A stretch of 64,000 bases of DNA from Micavibrio aeruginosavorus_D (GTDB lineage: Bacteria; Pseudomonadota; Alphaproteobacteria; Micavibrionales; Micavibrionaceae): contig NZ_CP195303.1 of NCBI RefSeq assembly GCF_051245535.1, positions 2,399,255 to 2,463,254 on the forward strand, given 5' to 3'. Under the pieces are notes generated by a model. That model saw nothing but the letters and a program-made list of their open reading frames with translations. It ran no database searches and had not been told where the DNA came from. Made by a program: the position numbers and the translations under genes. This document shows, piece by piece, positions 53,989-63,279 of the stretch. The stretch's first letter is position 1, and each line of letters opens with the position of its first letter.

Positions 53989-55038
53989 ATGGAAAATCAA
54001 CCGGTTAGAACAGATGTGGTGATTATCGGCGCGGGCCCCGTGGGCTTGTTTGCCGTGTTTGAGCTGGGCTTGCTGGATATGAAGGTCCATCTGGTCGATA
54101 TTCTGGACAAGCCGGGCGGTCAGTGTGCCGAGCTGTACCCCGAAAAACCGATTTACGACATTCCCGCCTGGCCCATCATTACGGGTCAGGATCTGACCGA
54201 TCGTCTGATGGAACAAATTGCGCCGTTCAAGCCGACCTTCCATCTGGGCCAGATGGCGGAGGCGTTGGAGCGGACCGATGACGGGTTCTGGCGTCTGACC
54301 ACCGATATTGGCACCGTGATCGAAGCGAAGGTGGTGGTGATTGCCGCCGGTGGCGGATCGTTCGTGCCGAAGAAGCCGTCCATTCCGGGGCTGGAGGCGT
54401 TCGAGGGCACATCGGTGTTCTACGCCGTGCGCGAAATGGAAAAATTCCGCGACAAGAAAATCGTGATTGCCGGGGGCGGTGATTCCGCGCTGGATTGGAC
54501 GATCAATCTGCAACCGCTGGCCAAATCCGTGAATCTGGTTCACCGCCGTGATGATTTCCGCGCGGCCCCGGACAGCGTGAATAAAATGCGGGCGTTGGTG
54601 GCCGACAATAAAATGGCGCTGGATATTGCGGGCATCACCGGGCTGGAAGGTGAAAATGGAATCCTGCGCGCCGTGCATATGCATTCGGCAGAGCGGGGCG
54701 ATTACGTGGTCGAGGCGGATACGTTGCTTGCCTTCTATGGCCTGACCATGAAACTGGGGCCGATTGCCGATTTCGGGTTGCACCTGCATGAAAATCTGGT
54801 CCCGGTCGATACGGAAAAATTCGAAACATCGACACCCGGCATTTTTGCCATCGGCGATATCAATTATTACCCCGGCAAGCTGAAACTGATCCTGTCCGGG
54901 TTCCATGAGGGGGCGTTAATGGCGCAGGCCGCGTTCCGTTATGTCTTCCCCGACAAAAAACTGCGGTTCCAGTACACCACGTCGTCGTCCGCCCTGCAGG
55001 ATAAGTTGGGCGTGCGCGAGTCCAAGGATGCGGCGTAG
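53989..55038 (+). CDS. ferredoxin--NADP(+) reductase, thioredoxin-reductase-like
   Basis: 349 residues. FAD-binding GAGPVGLFAVFEL, DKPGGQCAELYP, then the NADPH domain with AGGGDSALDW and the second FAD motif FAIGDINYYPGKL. It lacks the CxxC of thioredoxin reductase, which marks it as the TrxR-like FNR group. It passes electrons between NADPH and ferredoxin; an adrenodoxin-type ferredoxin is encoded 1.5 kb downstream on the same strand and may be the partner. Start ATG at 53989. Confidence 0.93.
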   Translation: MENQPVRTDVVIIGAGPVGLFAVFELGLLDMKVHLVDILDKPGGQCAELYPEKPIYDIPAWPIITGQDLTDRLMEQIAPFKPTFHLGQMAEALERTDDGFWRLTTDIGTVIEAKVVVIAAGGGSFVPKKPSIPGLEAFEGTSVFYAVREMEKFRDKKIVIAGGGDSALDWTINLQPLAKSVNLVHRRDDFRAAPDSVNKMRALVADNKMALDIAGITGLEGENGILRAVHMHSAERGDYVVEADTLLAFYGLTMKLGPIADFGLHLHENLVPVDTEKFETSTPGIFAIGDINYYPGKLKLILSGFHEGALMAQAAFRYVFPDKKLRFQYTTSSSALQDKLGVRESKDAA

Positions 55039-55081
55039 ACCCACCTTTTAACCCCGCCCATGCTGGTGTAGAGTAGGGACC

Positions 55082-55921
55082 ATGAAACAGACGGCCCCGG
55101 CCTTGCCCACATTCGATATTGTTGACGCCGCCAGCTTTGGATACCAGTTGGCGTGGGCGGAGCGTCAATATCTGGTCCGTCTGGCCACCGTTCCGGTTCT
55201 GGTCAGCATCGTCTGTCAATTGATCGTCACACTGCTGGGGTGGGAAACCAATTACCTGCGCCAGGCGCTGGTGATGTTGCCGTCCTATTTCGCCGAAGGG
55301 TGGATGGTGTGCCATATGGTGCGGCTGGTCTTTCTTGGTCAACGTTGGCCCTTTATCCCCAGTGGGGATCCGGTGCGCGATGAAACGGCGCTGGATGACC
55401 GGGCCTATGGTATTTTTGCCGGGACGCTGGTTTATGTGCTGATTAAAATGATTGCCTCGGCCTTGCTGGCGTTTTCGTCGATGTTCCAAATGTCGGATGA
55501 AATGGAAACATTGGTGGAATCCGGCGGCAACCCGCCTGCGGCCCTGCTGGTCATGCAGATTGTGATTGTGATTGTCGGGATATGGGCGTTCCGGTTTTTG
55601 TGGGTGCATATTGGTGTGGCGGCGGGGTATCGCATTCGCACCTATTTCCGCGCTGTGCATGGGCTGGGCGTGTCGGTACAGATGCTGGGCGTGTCCTTGC
55701 TCTGCTTCTTCCCGTTCTTTGTCGTGTTGCTGTTTATCACCATGGGGCTGGTATCCGGCTATCACCAGCAGAATGTTCCTGTTCCATTTTCAACAAAATT
55801 CATGGTCATCGCGTTGCAGGTGTGCGGCGGTGCGGCCATCACGTTGATCAACACGGCCGCCATCGCCCAAGGCTTTGGCAAGCTGGTTGATATTTACCTG
55901 CGCAAAAACCCCTCAGCATGA
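55082..55921 (+). CDS. polytopic membrane protein, unknown function
   Basis: 279 residues with about five hydrophobic segments (near 30-55, 60-80, 115-140, 160-185, 200-225, with another at 240-260). Begins MKQTAPALPTFDIVDAASFG. No family recognised. Its last nine bases overlap the end of the minus-strand gene behind the trp attenuator. The gap to the reductase gene is 43 bases, so it may be cotranscribed with it. Confidence 0.72.
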   Translation: MKQTAPALPTFDIVDAASFGYQLAWAERQYLVRLATVPVLVSIVCQLIVTLLGWETNYLRQALVMLPSYFAEGWMVCHMVRLVFLGQRWPFIPSGDPVRDETALDDRAYGIFAGTLVYVLIKMIASALLAFSSMFQMSDEMETLVESGGNPPAALLVMQIVIVIVGIWAFRFLWVHIGVAAGYRIRTYFRAVHGLGVSVQMLGVSLLCFFPFFVVLLFITMGLVSGYHQQNVPVPFSTKFMVIALQVCGGAAITLINTAAIAQGFGKLVDIYLRKNPSA

Positions 55922-56272
55922 CCATCCGCCGAAGCCGAGCGCGCGCACCGCTGCGGTGGCGGTGATTCCGGCTGTGCGGTTGTACGTCGTCTGGGCCGTG
56001 ATGATGCGTTCGGCCAGCGCACGGTTTTCGCCCTGCTGGTTAAAATAATCCTTGAGATCATTCAGAATGGCGGGCGTGGTTCCCAAAACGGCGCAGGTGG
56101 CGGTGATGTCATTCGTGGCCGCGATGATTCCGGCACGTGTGATCAGGCCGCCTAAAATCGCTTTGGCCATTTGGACCTGAACAGGGTGCAGGGTTTGGTC
56201 CGGCGTGCGGGGCAGGATGGTGTCGTGAAACTGGTCGCGCAGGGTTGTTTGCATTGTGGTGGTGTGTGTCAT
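55913..56272 (-). CDS. hypothetical protein downstream of a trp-type attenuator
   Basis: 119 residues from the ATG at 56272 (AAGGA seven bases upstream). No family recognised. N-terminus polar (THTTTMQTTLRDQFHD), middle Ala/Ile/Thr-rich with moderately hydrophobic helix (AKAILGGLITRAGIIAA), C-terminus ends LGFGGWSC, holding the only Trp. It is the first and only gene after the trp leader and terminator on this strand, so its expression should rise when charged tRNA-Trp is scarce. Nothing in the sequence suggests a tryptophan biosynthetic enzyme. Confidence 0.7.
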   Translation of the reverse strand: MTHTTTMQTTLRDQFHDTILPRTPDQTLHPVQVQMAKAILGGLITRAGIIAATNDITATCAVLGTTPAILNDLKDYFNQQGENRALAERIITAQTTYNRTAGITATAAVRALGFGGWSC

Positions 56273-56348
56273 TGTCTTGTCCTTGATGTGTGGTGTGTCA
56301 TTGTGGTTTGGGGAACCAAAGGACCGGGACAAGATGTGCAAAACGCAT

Positions 56349-56382
56349 AAAAAAAGCCCGGACCCTGAAGGGTGCCAGACCA
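56349..56382 (-). terminator. attenuator terminator (hairpin 3:4) of the trp leader
   Basis: On the minus strand, ACCC-TTCA-GGGT with further GG/CC and wobble pairs and a bulged C, followed by seven Us. The 3' half of the antiterminator (CTGGCACCC) is its left arm, so terminator and antiterminator exclude each other. Confidence 0.85.
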
Positions 56383-56426
56383 TTTCCATGTTTCGATATA
56401 TACCAAAAGAAATGCGCTGGGACCCG
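56383..56426 (-). promoter_or_regulatory. attenuator antiterminator and pre-emptor elements
   Basis: On the minus strand, GGGUCCCAG (56417-56425), starting right after the leader stop, can pair with CUGGCACCC of the terminator arm (one mismatch) to form the 2:3 antiterminator. The same segment can also pair with GGCCCC (56435-56440, around the last leader codons) to form the 1:2 hairpin. This is the full set of alternative helices of a trp-type attenuator. Confidence 0.75.
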
Positions 56427-56480
56427 CTATGACAGGGGCCACCACCAATTCATCGGCATTGTTGCGTTCATCGAAATCAT
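56427..56480 (-). CDS. trpL: trp leader peptide (attenuation peptide)
   Basis: 17 codons: MISMNATMPMNWWWPLS, with three consecutive Trp codons at residues 12-14 (56439-56447) and the TAG stop two bases before segment 2 of the attenuator. The distance is right for a ribosome stalled at the Trp codons to free segment 2. The predicted start of transcription is at or within a base or two of the A of the ATG, so the message appears leaderless, as in the Rhizobium trpE leader. A ribosome site is indeed lacking. It codes for no stable protein; its translation is the sensor. Confidence 0.85.
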   Translation of the reverse strand: MISMNATMPMNWWWPLS

Positions 56481-56486
56481 GCCCCA

Positions 56487-56516
56487 TCCATAGCGCAGGT
56501 GCGGACAAGCCGTCAA
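56487..56516 (-). promoter_or_regulatory. promoter of the trp leader transcript
   Basis: Minus-strand TTGACG (56511-56516) and TATGGA (56487-56492) separated by 18 bases. The start point predicted seven bases downstream of the -10 falls at 56480, the first base of the leader ATG. Confidence 0.65.
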
Positions 56517-56552
56517 GAAAAGTTGAAATCGCGGGATGGCCGGTATAGATAG

Positions 56553-56882
56553 ATGGACATGAACACATACAAAATTCATGTCACGAACCCGGACGGCACC
56601 CGTACCAGCCTCGATGCGCTGGAGGGGTGGCAGGTCATGGAAATCCTGCGCGATTACGGCCTGCCGGTGAAGGCGGAGTGTGGCGGCGCGTGCTGCTGCG
56701 CCACCTGTCACGTGTATGTGGACGCCGACTGGCTGGACAAGCTGCCCCCGGTCGGGGACGAGGAAGAGTGCATGCTGGATAGCGCCTTGTCACCAAAGGC
56801 AAATTCCCGCCTGTCCTGTCAGATCATTATGACCCCGGCGTTGGACGGGCTCAGCCTGACCATTGCCCCGAACGGGGTTTAA
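56553..56882 (+). CDS. 2Fe-2S ferredoxin, adrenodoxin type
   Basis: 109 residues (107 if the second ATG at 56559 is used). Cluster cysteines in CGGACCCATC and a last one in SRLSCQI; AECGG-CCCATCHVYV and DEEECMLD are typical of the adrenodoxin/FdxB type. It carries electrons to partner enzymes such as cytochromes P450 or Fe-S cluster assembly, fed by an FNR like the one at 54 kb. Its promoter must overlap the divergent trp leader. Confidence 0.9.
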   Translation: MDMNTYKIHVTNPDGTRTSLDALEGWQVMEILRDYGLPVKAECGGACCCATCHVYVDADWLDKLPPVGDEEECMLDSALSPKANSRLSCQIIMTPALDGLSLTIAPNGV

Positions 56883-57006
56883 TTTCTTTGCATAATCGCT
56901 GTCTTGGGGTAGGTTAGCCCCCAGAAACCATGAGGTTCCGCCCGTTCTTGGAATGGGCGGTGTTTGTTCGTTTTGGGCCATCGGTGCGATGGGCCGGGTG
57001 ATCGTG

Positions 57007-58086
57007 ATGCCAAGGCCAGATCATTTTATTGTCCTGTCCGCAGGGGCGGATTGCGATATTGACCTGTATAGCCGCCATGACCGTGGTGATGCGGGATCCG
57101 TGTGGTCACGTATGGATATCGGGATGGTGACGAAACATGTGAACGTACAGACCGGGCCCGTCAATTCATTTTCAAACTACAAACGCCGTTTACAATTCGC
57201 CATTGTCATCCCTGTATCTGCGGCGGCGGCGGGCCGCTTGCGTGATTTTTGCGACATGGCCTTTTCGATCGAACCCTATCTGGCCACGGGTGAAACATCG
57301 ACCGATATTGTCGGGACCAAACGCGAAATTCCGTATTACTTTACACAAGATATGACCCCGCTGGAGCCGTTTGAAAAAGATCGCGATGCCAAGGGGCTGG
57401 CGCGGTTGTTTGGCGGGCCGGAAACACGATATTTTCAACATGCCATTTCTGCCGTCGGTGATCATGCTGATCGCATCAGGGGTGTGCGGGCCAACATCAA
57501 GAATATCTGGGCGCGGGCCAGTGCGCCGTTCCGCACACGGGCGGATACGTCGCCGTCGTCTGATAGCGTTCTGCGGGCGCGGTATAATTGCTGGACTGGC
57601 GCGCAGGGGCTGGCCGAATATGTGGCGCGCGTGGATCTGGCGGACATCGATCCTGATTTGTCCCGCTATCACCGCGCCTGGCAGGTGACGGCATGGTTTG
57701 CCGCCCAGATGCAACAGGGCGTGTTGTGCAAAGACAAAGATGTGCAGGACAATATTGAGAAGATCAAAGCCGTGCGCCATCCTGTGCGCACGCTGACATC
57801 ACCGTACAATACGGATGGAGTTTATGTATTGGATGGGAATCATGCGCCCGTATTGATCGTGCCGGATCTGGATTCGTTTACCACGCTCAACCAATCCGGT
57901 TTTCGGGATGGCAGTGGAGCAATGATTTGTCCGTTGCGTGATCTGTATGATGACAATACGAAATTATTCGGCGATGTGACGATGGGGCATCCGTTGAAAA
58001 ATGTGGATGCGCGGCCCGATCTGGATGGACCGCACGCGCTGGCCACATTGCACCGTCGCAATCGTGATCCACGGTTCAATCTGTAA
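57007..58086 (+). CDS. hypothetical protein, about 359 residues
   Basis: Long open frame with normal codon use; starts at 56953, 56989 or 57007 are possible, and I chose the last because the sequence MPRPDHFIVLSAGAD looks like a natural N-terminus and GGG lies eight bases ahead. Soluble; no domain recognised. An LVI-rich stretch (RLQFAIVIPVSAAAAG) is too polar around it for a membrane helix. Convergent with usg, six bases apart. Confidence 0.65.
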   Translation: MPRPDHFIVLSAGADCDIDLYSRHDRGDAGSVWSRMDIGMVTKHVNVQTGPVNSFSNYKRRLQFAIVIPVSAAAAGRLRDFCDMAFSIEPYLATGETSTDIVGTKREIPYYFTQDMTPLEPFEKDRDAKGLARLFGGPETRYFQHAISAVGDHADRIRGVRANIKNIWARASAPFRTRADTSPSSDSVLRARYNCWTGAQGLAEYVARVDLADIDPDLSRYHRAWQVTAWFAAQMQQGVLCKDKDVQDNIEKIKAVRHPVRTLTSPYNTDGVYVLDGNHAPVLIVPDLDSFTTLNQSGFRDGSGAMICPLRDLYDDNTKLFGDVTMGHPLKNVDARPDLDGPHALATLHRRNRDPRFNL

Positions 58087-58092
58087 TCGATT

Positions 58093-58359
58093 TTAATGCA
58101 GTTGGAATTCCGCGTTGATGAACCGGGCATCCCCCGGTGTGATCAGCTTGTGGCTGGCGACGTACACGGAATGCAGTTTGCCATCCAGATTATGACTCCA
58201 GAAATCCAGAAACTTGCTCAGCACCGGGTATTTCGGGGCCAGATCATATTCCTGCCAGATATAGGTTTGGAGCAAATCCGGGTAATCCGGCAAATGATAC
58301 AGGATCTCCGCCGTGGTCAGGCGGTAGTCCTTCAAAAACTGGTCGCGTAGAGAAGCCAT
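58093..58359 (-). CDS. usg: Usg-family protein
   Basis: 88 residues. The pattern YRLTTAEILYHLPDYPDLLQ, WQEYDLAP, FLDFW and LDGKLHSVYVA matches the Usg family. In Caulobacter usg precedes trpF in the trpFBA region, and related genes sit near trp genes in other alphaproteobacteria; the molecular function is not known. Here no trpF is within the window, but a trp attenuator is 1.6 kb away. GGAGG upstream of the ATG at 58359. Confidence 0.88.
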   Translation of the reverse strand: MASLRDQFLKDYRLTTAEILYHLPDYPDLLQTYIWQEYDLAPKYPVLSKFLDFWSHNLDGKLHSVYVASHKLITPGDARFINAEFQLH

Positions 58360-58531
58360 GGTCTAACCTCCTGATGTTCCATTCTGAATCGGGGGTTGGT
58401 TACCGGGATTTCTTCCCGTTTTAACAGAATGCCATGGGGGCCCTTTCAAAATTCTTAATTTCCTGAGGTTTTCCCTATGGTTTCTCTATGGTTTCTGGGG
58501 GTTTCACCTGTGTGTGGATGGACTCGAAACA

Positions 58532-58560
58532 CTTGAATGTTGGGGGGCATTGGCTTAAAT
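58532..58560 (+). promoter_or_regulatory. RpoH-like heat-shock promoter of groESL
   Basis: CTTGAA (58532-58537), 16-base spacer, CTTAAAT (58554-58560), close to the alphaproteobacterial sigma-32 consensus CTTG-N17/18-CYTAT. It sits just upstream of a CIRCE operator. Confidence 0.55.
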
Positions 58561-58566
58561 GAACGT

Positions 58567-58593
58567 CTGGCACTCCCCGGACCCGAGTGCCAA
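58567..58593 (+). promoter_or_regulatory. CIRCE operator (HrcA binding site)
   Basis: CTGGCACTC, nine bases, GAGTGCCAA: the near-palindrome of the CIRCE element (TTAGCACTC-N9-GAGTGCTAA), 87 bases before the groES start. HrcA repression is expected in addition to the heat-shock promoter. Confidence 0.9.
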
Positions 58594-58679
58594 ATCATGG
58601 AAACATGAGGGCTTGGCCGGGGGGAAGTTGTTTTTAACCAAAGGCTTGAATGGCCAAAACTGAAATATTGGAGAGTCGA

Positions 58680-58970
58680 ATGAAGTTTCGTCCTTTGCAT
58701 GATCGTGTTCTGCTGCGTCGCGTTGAACAGGATGAGAAAACCAAGGGTGGCATCATCATCCCGGATACCGCGAAAGAAAAACCGATGGAAGGTGAGATCG
58801 TTGCTGTGGGCTCTGGCCTGCGTGATGAAACCGGCAAGATCGTACCGTTGGATGTAAAAGCTGGCGATCGCGTCCTGTTTTCCAAATGGTCCGGCACGGA
58901 AGTAACGCTGGAAGGTGAAGACCTTCTGGTGATGAAAGAGTCCGACATTATGGGTGTTCTGGCTGCTTAA
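58680..58970 (+). CDS. groES: co-chaperonin GroES
   Basis: 96 residues from the ATG at 58680 (GGAG six bases upstream; an in-frame start at 58650 adds ten unlikely residues). MKFRPLHDRVLLRRVE, the mobile loop KTKGGIIIPDT and the closing KESDIMGVLAA are canonical. Caps the GroEL cavity. First gene of the groESL operon, 54 bases before groEL. Confidence 0.97.
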   Translation: MKFRPLHDRVLLRRVEQDEKTKGGIIIPDTAKEKPMEGEIVAVGSGLRDETGKIVPLDVKAGDRVLFSKWSGTEVTLEGEDLLVMKESDIMGVLAA

Positions 58971-59024
58971 TTTCGGCCCCCATACAAGACCATTAACAAC
59001 GTAAATTTTTAGGAGAAGACAGCT

Positions 59025-60674
<1,650 letters not shown>

Positions 60675-60703
60675 TCGCCCATCCCTCTTGCGCAATTTTA
60701 TCG

Positions 60704-60730
60704 AAAAGGGCCGGTTCTTCCGGCCCTTTT
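60704..60730 (+). terminator. intrinsic terminator after groEL
   Basis: AAAAGGGCCGG / CCGGCCCTTTT stem with a five-base loop and T tract. Confidence 0.9.
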
Positions 60731-60762
60731 CTTATGTGGATATTTGACGCATATTAGTGGGC

Positions 60763-61443
60763 ATGACACAGACGCCACCAAAACCGAAAAAAGCAAAGCC
60801 CGCAAAATCCACGCCGCCCGCGGCGTATCTGGTGCTGGTCTTTGGTGTGGCGGTGTTTATTGGTGTGGCCGTTTTGGTGGCGCAACGTTTCATCACCGTG
60901 CCCACCACCGAACCGGCGGGACAGCAAGTGGCGCAAACAACCGCGCCCGTGGGGCCGCTGGAAGTGGTCACGCCGAAAAAGCCGGAAATGCCCAATTTGC
61001 CGGAACTGGATATCGCCGACAAACAGGTACAGGGCAATTGGATCGCCAAGTTTCTGGATTACACCGCGTTGTTTCAGGTGCGTAACGGCGCATACCAAAT
61101 TCTGGTCAGCCGGGATGATCCGTCGGCCCCGGTTTATTACTCACGCGGCACCTATACGCTGAACAAGGCGACAATGACCTTGATCCCGAACGCATCGCTG
61201 GGCGCGCCCGAGGCCAATACGCAAACGCAATATCTGCCGCTGGCGGGGCGTGCGTTTGATGTGATCATGATGTTGGACAAGGATATGATGGTCTGGCGTC
61301 CGGGGAAAACGGACCCAAACTTTCCGAACCGCAACGCCACGCACCCGTTGATTCAATATAGCAGCCAGGAATTTCTGGTGTTTGATCGCGATGATGCCGC
61401 CCCCCCTGCACCTGTGGCCCCTGCGGCACCGGCAGCGCCATAA
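60763..61443 (+). CDS. membrane-anchored hypothetical protein
   Basis: 226 residues from the ATG at 60763. Basic, Pro/Lys/Ala-rich N-terminus, one transmembrane helix (about 22-41, AAYLVLVFGVAVFIGVAVLV), then a soluble domain probably in the periplasm, and a Pro/Ala-rich end. No family recognised. Three bases before mutM, so cotranscribed with it. Confidence 0.7.
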   Translation: MTQTPPKPKKAKPAKSTPPAAYLVLVFGVAVFIGVAVLVAQRFITVPTTEPAGQQVAQTTAPVGPLEVVTPKKPEMPNLPELDIADKQVQGNWIAKFLDYTALFQVRNGAYQILVSRDDPSAPVYYSRGTYTLNKATMTLIPNASLGAPEANTQTQYLPLAGRAFDVIMMLDKDMMVWRPGKTDPNFPNRNATHPLIQYSSQEFLVFDRDDAAPPAPVAPAAPAAP

Positions 61444-61446
61444 ACC

Positions 61447-62283
61447 ATGCCTGAATTACCCGAAGTTGAAACAGTGTGTCGCGGTCTGGCCAAGCCCTTT
61501 ACCGGACATGTGATTGCATCCGCACACGTGCGCCGCCCCGATTTGCGGCGTCCGTTTCCGCGTGGTCTGGTGAAAAATATCACGGGCCGCAAAATCGCAT
61601 CGGTCACGCGGCGGGCCAAATACGCGTTGCTGAATATGGATGATGGATCGATTCTGGTGCTTCATCTGGGCATGTCGGGCCGCGTGAAAATTCTGCCCCC
61701 GGCGCAGGCGCGCGAGTATGAACCCGAAACACACGACCATTTTTTATTCACCTCCGCGCGCGGGCACATGATGGTGCTGAACGATGCGCGTCGTTTTGGG
61801 CAGGTGATGTGGTTTAAATCCGAAGACGCGATGATGAAGGATGCATCCTTCGCCACGCTGGGGCCGGAGCCCTTGTCGAATGATTTTAGCGGCCCGGCGT
61901 TGCTGGCGGCGTTGGCGGGGAAGAAAGTCGCGATCAAGGTCGCGTTGCTGGACCAGCGTGTTGTTGCTGGGATTGGCAACATCTACGCCAGCGAGGCGCT
62001 CTATATTGCCGGGATCAAACCGACCCGCGCGGCGGGATCGATTCGCGAGGGAGAGGCGGAGAAACTGGTCGCCGCCATCCGTCAGATTTTGACCAAGGCC
62101 ATCGAATCGGGCGGATCGTCCCTGCGCGACCACCGCCAGACCAATGGCGAAATGGGCTATTTTCAATTTGAATTTGCCGTCTATGATCGCGAAGGCGAAG
62201 CCTGCGCCCGGTGTGGTAAACCCATCCAGCGTTTGGTGCAGGGTGGGCGGTCGACCTTTTATTGCGCAGGTTGCCAGAAATGA
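61447..62283 (+). CDS. mutM: formamidopyrimidine-DNA glycosylase
   Basis: 278 residues. Begins MPELPEVETV with the catalytic Pro2 and Glu3; lysine-bearing LVLHLGMSG; C-terminal zinc finger CARCGKPIQ...YCAGCQK. Excises oxidised purines (8-oxoG, Fapy) with beta/delta-lyase activity. Upstream of rpsT as in other alphaproteobacteria. Confidence 0.97.
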   Translation: MPELPEVETVCRGLAKPFTGHVIASAHVRRPDLRRPFPRGLVKNITGRKIASVTRRAKYALLNMDDGSILVLHLGMSGRVKILPPAQAREYEPETHDHFLFTSARGHMMVLNDARRFGQVMWFKSEDAMMKDASFATLGPEPLSNDFSGPALLAALAGKKVAIKVALLDQRVVAGIGNIYASEALYIAGIKPTRAAGSIREGEAEKLVAAIRQILTKAIESGGSSLRDHRQTNGEMGYFQFEFAVYDREGEACARCGKPIQRLVQGGRSTFYCAGCQK

Positions 62284-62687
62284 GAGAACAGATGACCCGG
62301 TTTTTGACGATTGTGATGGTGGCGATTGTAATGCTGAGTGCGGGCGCGCAGGCGGCGGACCAACGTTTTTTCAGCAATATCAGTGACTTGCCGTTGATGC
62401 CCGGCCTGTATGAACTGCCCGATGCGGCCGTGGTGTTTGACAAGGAAGAGGGGCGCATTGTTGAAAGCGCCGCCGCGGGCGAAGGTGTGCATCACACGCA
62501 AGTTATTGATTTTTATACAAAAACACTGCCGCAATTGGGTTGGGCCGTGGTGTCCTCGGCCCCGGCGGCGGGGATGGGGCTGTACCAGCGCGATGGCGAA
62601 ATGCTGAATTTGACGGCCAGACCTGAAGGAAATCAAGGGGATGGGGTGGTTATTCTGCAGGTGTCGCTGGCGCCGTTAACCCGATAG
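62280..62687 (+). CDS. exported hypothetical protein
   Basis: 135 residues from the ATG at 62280, which overlaps the mutM stop (ATGA); ATG at 62292 is also possible. Signal peptide ending GAQAADQ. The mature part has hydrophobic strands and an IDFYTKTLPQLGW segment, a pattern frequent in small periplasmic proteins of alphaproteobacteria. No family named with confidence. In many relatives an enoyl-CoA hydratase lies between mutM and rpsT, not this gene. Confidence 0.65.
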   Translation: MREQMTRFLTIVMVAIVMLSAGAQAADQRFFSNISDLPLMPGLYELPDAAVVFDKEEGRIVESAAAGEGVHHTQVIDFYTKTLPQLGWAVVSSAPAAGMGLYQRDGEMLNLTARPEGNQGDGVVILQVSLAPLTR

Positions 62688-62787
62688 GGTTGAAAAAGAG
62701 CACTGCGCGCGGGAAAAGATGGCGCGGGGGCATCAAAACGTCTAAAAAACCAAAGAAATCTGCGGCTTTCACCTGTGTATGAATCTC

Positions 62788-62816
62788 TTGACAAGGGTGG
62801 GGCCCGAAGCGTAAAA
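62788..62816 (+). promoter_or_regulatory. probable promoter of rpsT
   Basis: Perfect TTGACA (62788-62793), 17-base spacer, GTAAAA; about 136 bases before rpsT. Confidence 0.5.
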
Positions 62817-62951
62817 CACACCGTTCCCGACCGGGCCCCTTTGCGGGTATTGGTGCGCGATTGTGACGCAGCACGGTGGGAGGGCGGACGAGACGAATGA
62901 GTTGAAACGCCCAGTGAATTGAAACAATTGTAAGGATAAAGAGAGCAAACA

Positions 62952-63221
62952 ATGGCCAACCATAAATCGGCAAAAACACGTATCCGTCGTAACGCACGCG
63001 CAGCCACCATCAACGGCAGCCGCGTTGGCCGTATCCGTACCTTTGTGAAAAAGGTTGAGCTGGCTCTGTCCGCGAACGATGCTTCTGCTGCTGAAGCTGC
63101 TTTGAAAGTGGCGCAGCCGGAACTGGACCGTGGCGTTGCCAAAGGCGTGATGAACAAAAACGCCGTTGCCCGCAAGATGTCCCGCCTGACGGCACGCATC
63201 AAGGCAATGAAAGCCGCGTAA
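62952..63221 (+). CDS. rpsT: 30S ribosomal protein S20
   Basis: 89 residues, canonical MANHKSAKTRIRRNAR start and basic helical body, ending ARIKAMKAA. Binds 16S rRNA in the small subunit. AAGGATAAAGAGAG ribosome site. The rpsT-dnaA order is conserved in alphaproteobacteria. Confidence 0.97.
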   Translation: MANHKSAKTRIRRNARAATINGSRVGRIRTFVKKVELALSANDASAAEAALKVAQPELDRGVAKGVMNKNAVARKMSRLTARIKAMKAA

Positions 63222-63249
63222 TTTAAACGCGATTTCAAAAGGAGTTTTT

Positions 63250-63279
63250 AAAAGCGCCGCGATCAACGCGGCGCTTTTT
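63250..63279 (+). terminator. intrinsic terminator after rpsT
   Basis: AAAGCGCCGCG / CGCGGCGCTTTTT stem with a five-base loop, 30 bases past the stop. Confidence 0.92.
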
